A stretch of DNA of 8,660 nucleotides from Dehalococcoidia bacterium (GTDB taxonomy: Bacteria > Chloroflexota > Dehalococcoidia > JAENJB01). The position numbers were made by a program, and so were the translations under genes. The stretch lies in contig JAUYGE010000140.1 in the NCBI GenBank assembly GCA_030690705.1, forward strand, positions 1 through 8,660, written 5' to 3'. A model generated the notes under the pieces. The model did not search any database, was not told the origin of the DNA, and was given only the letters and a program-made list of their open reading frames with translations. The stretch's first letter is position 1, and each line of letters begins with the position of its first letter. This document shows, in pieces, positions 7,003 to 8,660 of the stretch.

Positions 7003-7031
7003 CTGTTAGCTGTAACAAACAAGCGTATAAT
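7003..7031 (+). promoter_or_regulatory. Putative sigma-70-type promoter for the malic enzyme
   Basis: A perfect TATAAT lies at 7026-7031 in an AT-rich patch unlike the surrounding GC-rich sequence. With a 17-nt spacer the -35 would be CTGTTA (7003-7008), matching TTGACA at only three of six positions, so an activator or a lenient -35 may be involved. Predicted transcription start is about 7037-7039, giving a leader of roughly 64 nt to the ATG at 7102. Confidence 0.6.
7004..7017. promoter_or_regulatory. Candidate operator TGTTA-N4-TAACA
   Basis: Two perfect 5-bp arms, TGTTA (7004-7008) and TAACA (7013-7017), surround GCTG. The dyad covers the presumed -35 region of the malic-enzyme promoter, where a regulator could block or recruit polymerase. 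It is short, so chance is a real alternative, and no regulator gene is in the window. Confidence 0.35.
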
Positions 7032-7043
7032 AGAAATACGCTT
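7021..7043. promoter_or_regulatory. Candidate operator: 7-bp dyad over the -10 box
   Basis: AAGCGTA (7021-7027) and TACGCTT (7037-7043) are perfect inverted arms separated by 9 nt. The dyad covers the whole TATAAT and reaches the predicted transcription start, a classic place for a repressor site. As RNA, a full hairpin would not form because the left arm lies upstream of the start. No T-run follows, so it is unlikely to be a terminator of the preceding gene. Confidence 0.45.
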
Positions 7044-7101
7044 CATGTTTGCCCGGCGGCAGCACAAGAGATATAGCCGGCATTTAGGGGTACAGACCGA
7101 G

Positions 7102-8481
7102 ATGGACGAGCACTTCAAGCTGGTCAGAACCTTGCGTTGCAGGAACCTCAATGTTCCGGGCACGCTTGGGAAACTGGCCACAACTATCGGAGCCGCCGGC
7201 GGCGACATCGGGAATATTGTCACGGTCCATCTGGGCCATCACTACACAATCAGAGACATTGATATACTTGTCGAGAGCGAAGAGCACCTGGCAAAGCTCA
7301 TGGGGGAGGTGGAGAAGGTTCCCGGCGTTTCCTTGCTTCAGGTCAGGGACGCCGTGCTGGAACTTCACAAGAACGGCAAGATCAAGATGATCAACACCGT
7401 TCCCGTCAAATCCCTGGATGACCTCAGAAAGGTATATACGCCCGGCGTGGCCGAGGTGTGTGAGTTGCTGGTTAAGCGGCCGGAGTTGAAGGACACATAC
7501 ACCGTCATTCCCTATTCAGTGGCGATTGTGACGGACGGCACTGCCATCCTGGGGTTGGGGAACATCGGCCCGGTGGCCGGGATGCCTGTCATGGAGGGCA
7601 AGGCCGCCCTTCTTCAGCAGCTTGCAGGTGTGAGCGGGATACCCGTGCTACTCGATACCACTGATCCGGATGAGATCGTCGAAACCGTGAAACACATTGC
7701 TACTACCTTTGGCGGCATTCAATTGGAAGATATCGCCTCGCCGCGCTGTTTCGCCATATTGGCCAGGCTGGAGGACGAACTCAAGGTGCCGGTGATGCAC
7801 GACGATCAGCAGGGCACGGCGGTGGTGGTGATGGCGGCGCTGCTCAACGCGTGCAAGCTCACTGGCATGAAATTGGAAGATGCCAGGATCGGGCTTCTCG
7901 GCCTGGGCGCCGCCGGCCTGTCAATCGGGAAATTCATCTTGCGCTTCACCGGCAAGCCAGCGCTGGGCACGGCCAGGACCGAAGCGAGCCTGAAACGGCA
8001 CGCCGATGCCGGAGGTGTTCCATCCGACTTCGAGACCATTATGAAGACCACCGATATCGTCATCGGGACAACTGGCCAGCGAGGACTGATCGATCCCGCC
8101 AGGGTGAGAAAGGGCCAGATCATCTTCGCTTTGTCGAACCCGACTCCGGAGATCAGTCCGGAGGCCGCCAGGGCCGCCGGCGCGGGGCTGGCGGTGGATG
8201 GCAGAACGGTCAACAACCTGCTGGGCTTCCCGGGAATCTGGCGTGGGACACTCGATGCCAAGGCACGCAGGATCAACTATGAAATGTACCTCGCCGCTAT
8301 CAAGGCCATTGCCGGTGCCACTTCCGAGGGCGAACTCGTGCCCAACCCGGTTGACCCAAAGGTGCACCTGGCCGTGGCCCATGGCGTTGCACGCGCGGCT
8401 ATGGAGTCGGGCGTGGCCCAGCGGCAACTCGATGACGACTACTTCGAGGGCACCAGTATAAAAGAGCCGCCCTGGATATAG
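7102..8481 (+). CDS. Malic enzyme with N-terminal ACT domain
   Basis: This enzyme should oxidatively decarboxylate malate to pyruvate and CO2 (or run in reverse) using NAD(P) and a divalent metal. From ATG 7102 it has 459 residues. An ACT-like domain (about 8-90) opens with VRTLRCRNLNVPGTLGKLA and suggests control by a small ligand such as an amino acid. The catalytic part follows: YTPGVAEVC (112-120) with the catalytic Tyr, VMEGKAALL (163-171) with the Lys, QLEDI (207-211) and HDDQQGTA (233-240) with metal ligands, the dinucleotide loop GLGAAG (267-272), ALSNPTPEI (343-351) and NNLLGFPGIWRG (371-382). After the second strand of the Rossmann fold the usual Asp appears to be Ala291 followed by Arg292, so NADP use is possible. 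ATG 7045 is also in frame, but it would leave about 6 nt of leader after the predicted promoter and adds residues outside the ACT fold. AGGGG (7086-7090) serves ATG 7102. Confidence 0.93.
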   Translation: MDEHFKLVRTLRCRNLNVPGTLGKLATTIGAAGGDIGNIVTVHLGHHYTIRDIDILVESEEHLAKLMGEVEKVPGVSLLQVRDAVLELHKNGKIKMINTVPVKSLDDLRKVYTPGVAEVCELLVKRPELKDTYTVIPYSVAIVTDGTAILGLGNIGPVAGMPVMEGKAALLQQLAGVSGIPVLLDTTDPDEIVETVKHIATTFGGIQLEDIASPRCFAILARLEDELKVPVMHDDQQGTAVVVMAALLNACKLTGMKLEDARIGLLGLGAAGLSIGKFILRFTGKPALGTARTEASLKRHADAGGVPSDFETIMKTTDIVIGTTGQRGLIDPARVRKGQIIFALSNPTPEISPEAARAAGAGLAVDGRTVNNLLGFPGIWRGTLDAKARRINYEMYLAAIKAIAGATSEGELVPNPVDPKVHLAVAHGVARAAMESGVAQRQLDDDYFEGTSIKEPPWI

Positions 8482-8500
8482 AGCCGCTGCACAAGATGAC

Positions 8501-8514
8501 GAATTGGCCAATTC
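8501..8514. promoter_or_regulatory. 14-bp perfect palindrome GAATTGGCCAATTC
   Basis: This gap-free 14-bp palindrome starts 20 nt after the malic-enzyme stop and ends 20 nt before CATAAT (8535-8540), a five-of-six match to a -10 box. It could be an operator for the downstream flavoprotein gene. With no loop it makes a poor RNA hairpin. Function is inferred from position only. Confidence 0.35.
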
Positions 8515-8551
8515 AAGGCACGATTCTCCGTGACCATAATAGGAGCCGCGC

Positions 8552-8570
8552 CGGCTGCCGTTGGCGGCCG
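8552..8570 (+). other. GC-rich hairpin upstream of the flavoprotein gene
   Basis: CGGCTGCC (8552-8559) and GGCGGCCG (8563-8570) pair over 8 bp with one T-G wobble around a GTT loop. The hairpin stands 16 nt before the GGAGG of the next gene and is followed by AGCTAAATAAAAG, with no T-run. It may be a leftover or weak terminator of the malic-enzyme unit, or a leader structure of the next gene. The evidence does not separate these. Confidence 0.3.
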
Positions 8571-8600
8571 AGCTAAATAAAAGATCGGAGGGGGTATAGC

Positions 8601-8660
8601 ATGTTGAAAACAGAGTCCATGGTTACCGATGTCCTGGTCATTGGGTCAGGGATAGCAGGG
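8601..8660 (+). CDS. FAD-dependent oxidoreductase, N-terminal fragment (3' end outside window)
   Basis: Only 20 codons are visible. They read MLKTESMVTDVLVIGSGIAG, a beta strand followed by the GSGIAG dinucleotide-binding loop (GxGxxG) typical of FAD-binding Rossmann proteins. A strong GGAGG (8587-8591) sits 9 nt before the ATG and supports this start over the internal ATG at 8619. The sequence around the loop fits the fumarate reductase/succinate dehydrogenase flavoprotein and L-aspartate oxidase group. Its place after malic enzyme would suit a C4-dicarboxylate role. The exact enzyme cannot be decided from this fragment. Confidence 0.75.
   Translation, partial: MLKTESMVTDVLVIGSGIAG

Noticed and set aside
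7045..7101. Malic enzyme starting at ATG 7045
   Set aside because: It would leave about 6 nt of leader after the predicted transcription start and no ribosome site is seen. The added 19 residues precede the ACT fold. It stays possible if the promoter lies elsewhere.
1..8660. A hidden new defence, phage or mobile system
   Set aside because: Every substantial coding stretch is accounted for by recognised families on one strand. I found no integrase, nuclease, toxin-antitoxin pair or retron-like element.

Overview
The window is a stretch of bacterial chromosome with every recognisable gene on the + strand. It is GC-rich, densely packed and largely housekeeping. The order uppS-cdsA-dxr-rseP-ispG-proS, the ACT-malic enzyme and the CATTGCGAG-type palindromic repeats suggest an anaerobic Chloroflexota bacterium of the Dehalococcoidia kind. 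That placement rests on remembered gene order and base composition, not on a search, so it is moderate confidence only.

Layout. Positions 1-4455 hold an isoprenoid and envelope-lipid cluster: the 3' end of undecaprenyl diphosphate synthase (uppS), CDP-diglyceride synthase (cdsA), DXP reductoisomerase (dxr), the site-2 protease RseP, and HMBPP synthase (ispG). cdsA/dxr and dxr/rseP share ATGA stop-start overlaps, and rseP/ispG are 5 nt apart, so these genes are almost certainly co-transcribed. Two copies of a palindromic REP-like repeat interrupt the cluster. One lies at the end of uppS (about 282-362) and supplies the uppS stop codon. The other fills the ispG-proS gap (about 4469-4552). A bacterial-type prolyl-tRNA synthetase (proS, 4583-6283) follows with a good Shine-Dalgarno. 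It overlaps by 8 nt a TTG-started metallo-beta-lactamase-fold protein of the COG1237 type.

From about 7000 a separate transcription unit begins. A perfect TATAAT box with two dyad symmetries around it precedes an ACT-domain malic enzyme (best start 7102). After a 119-nt spacer with a 14-bp palindrome and a GC-rich hairpin comes the start of an FAD-dependent protein (8601 to the window edge).

How the genes work together. Dxr and IspG are steps of the MEP pathway that supplies IPP/DMAPP. UppS condenses these into the C55 carrier for cell-wall synthesis. CdsA makes CDP-diacylglycerol for phospholipids, and RseP is an intramembrane protease often linked to envelope stress. Malic enzyme and the following flavoprotein (possibly a fumarate reductase/succinate dehydrogenase type) suggest a C4-dicarboxylate section. 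I see no new multi-gene system here. The points worth a second look are the repeats, the dyad-overlapped promoter and the altered metal motif of the MBL protein.
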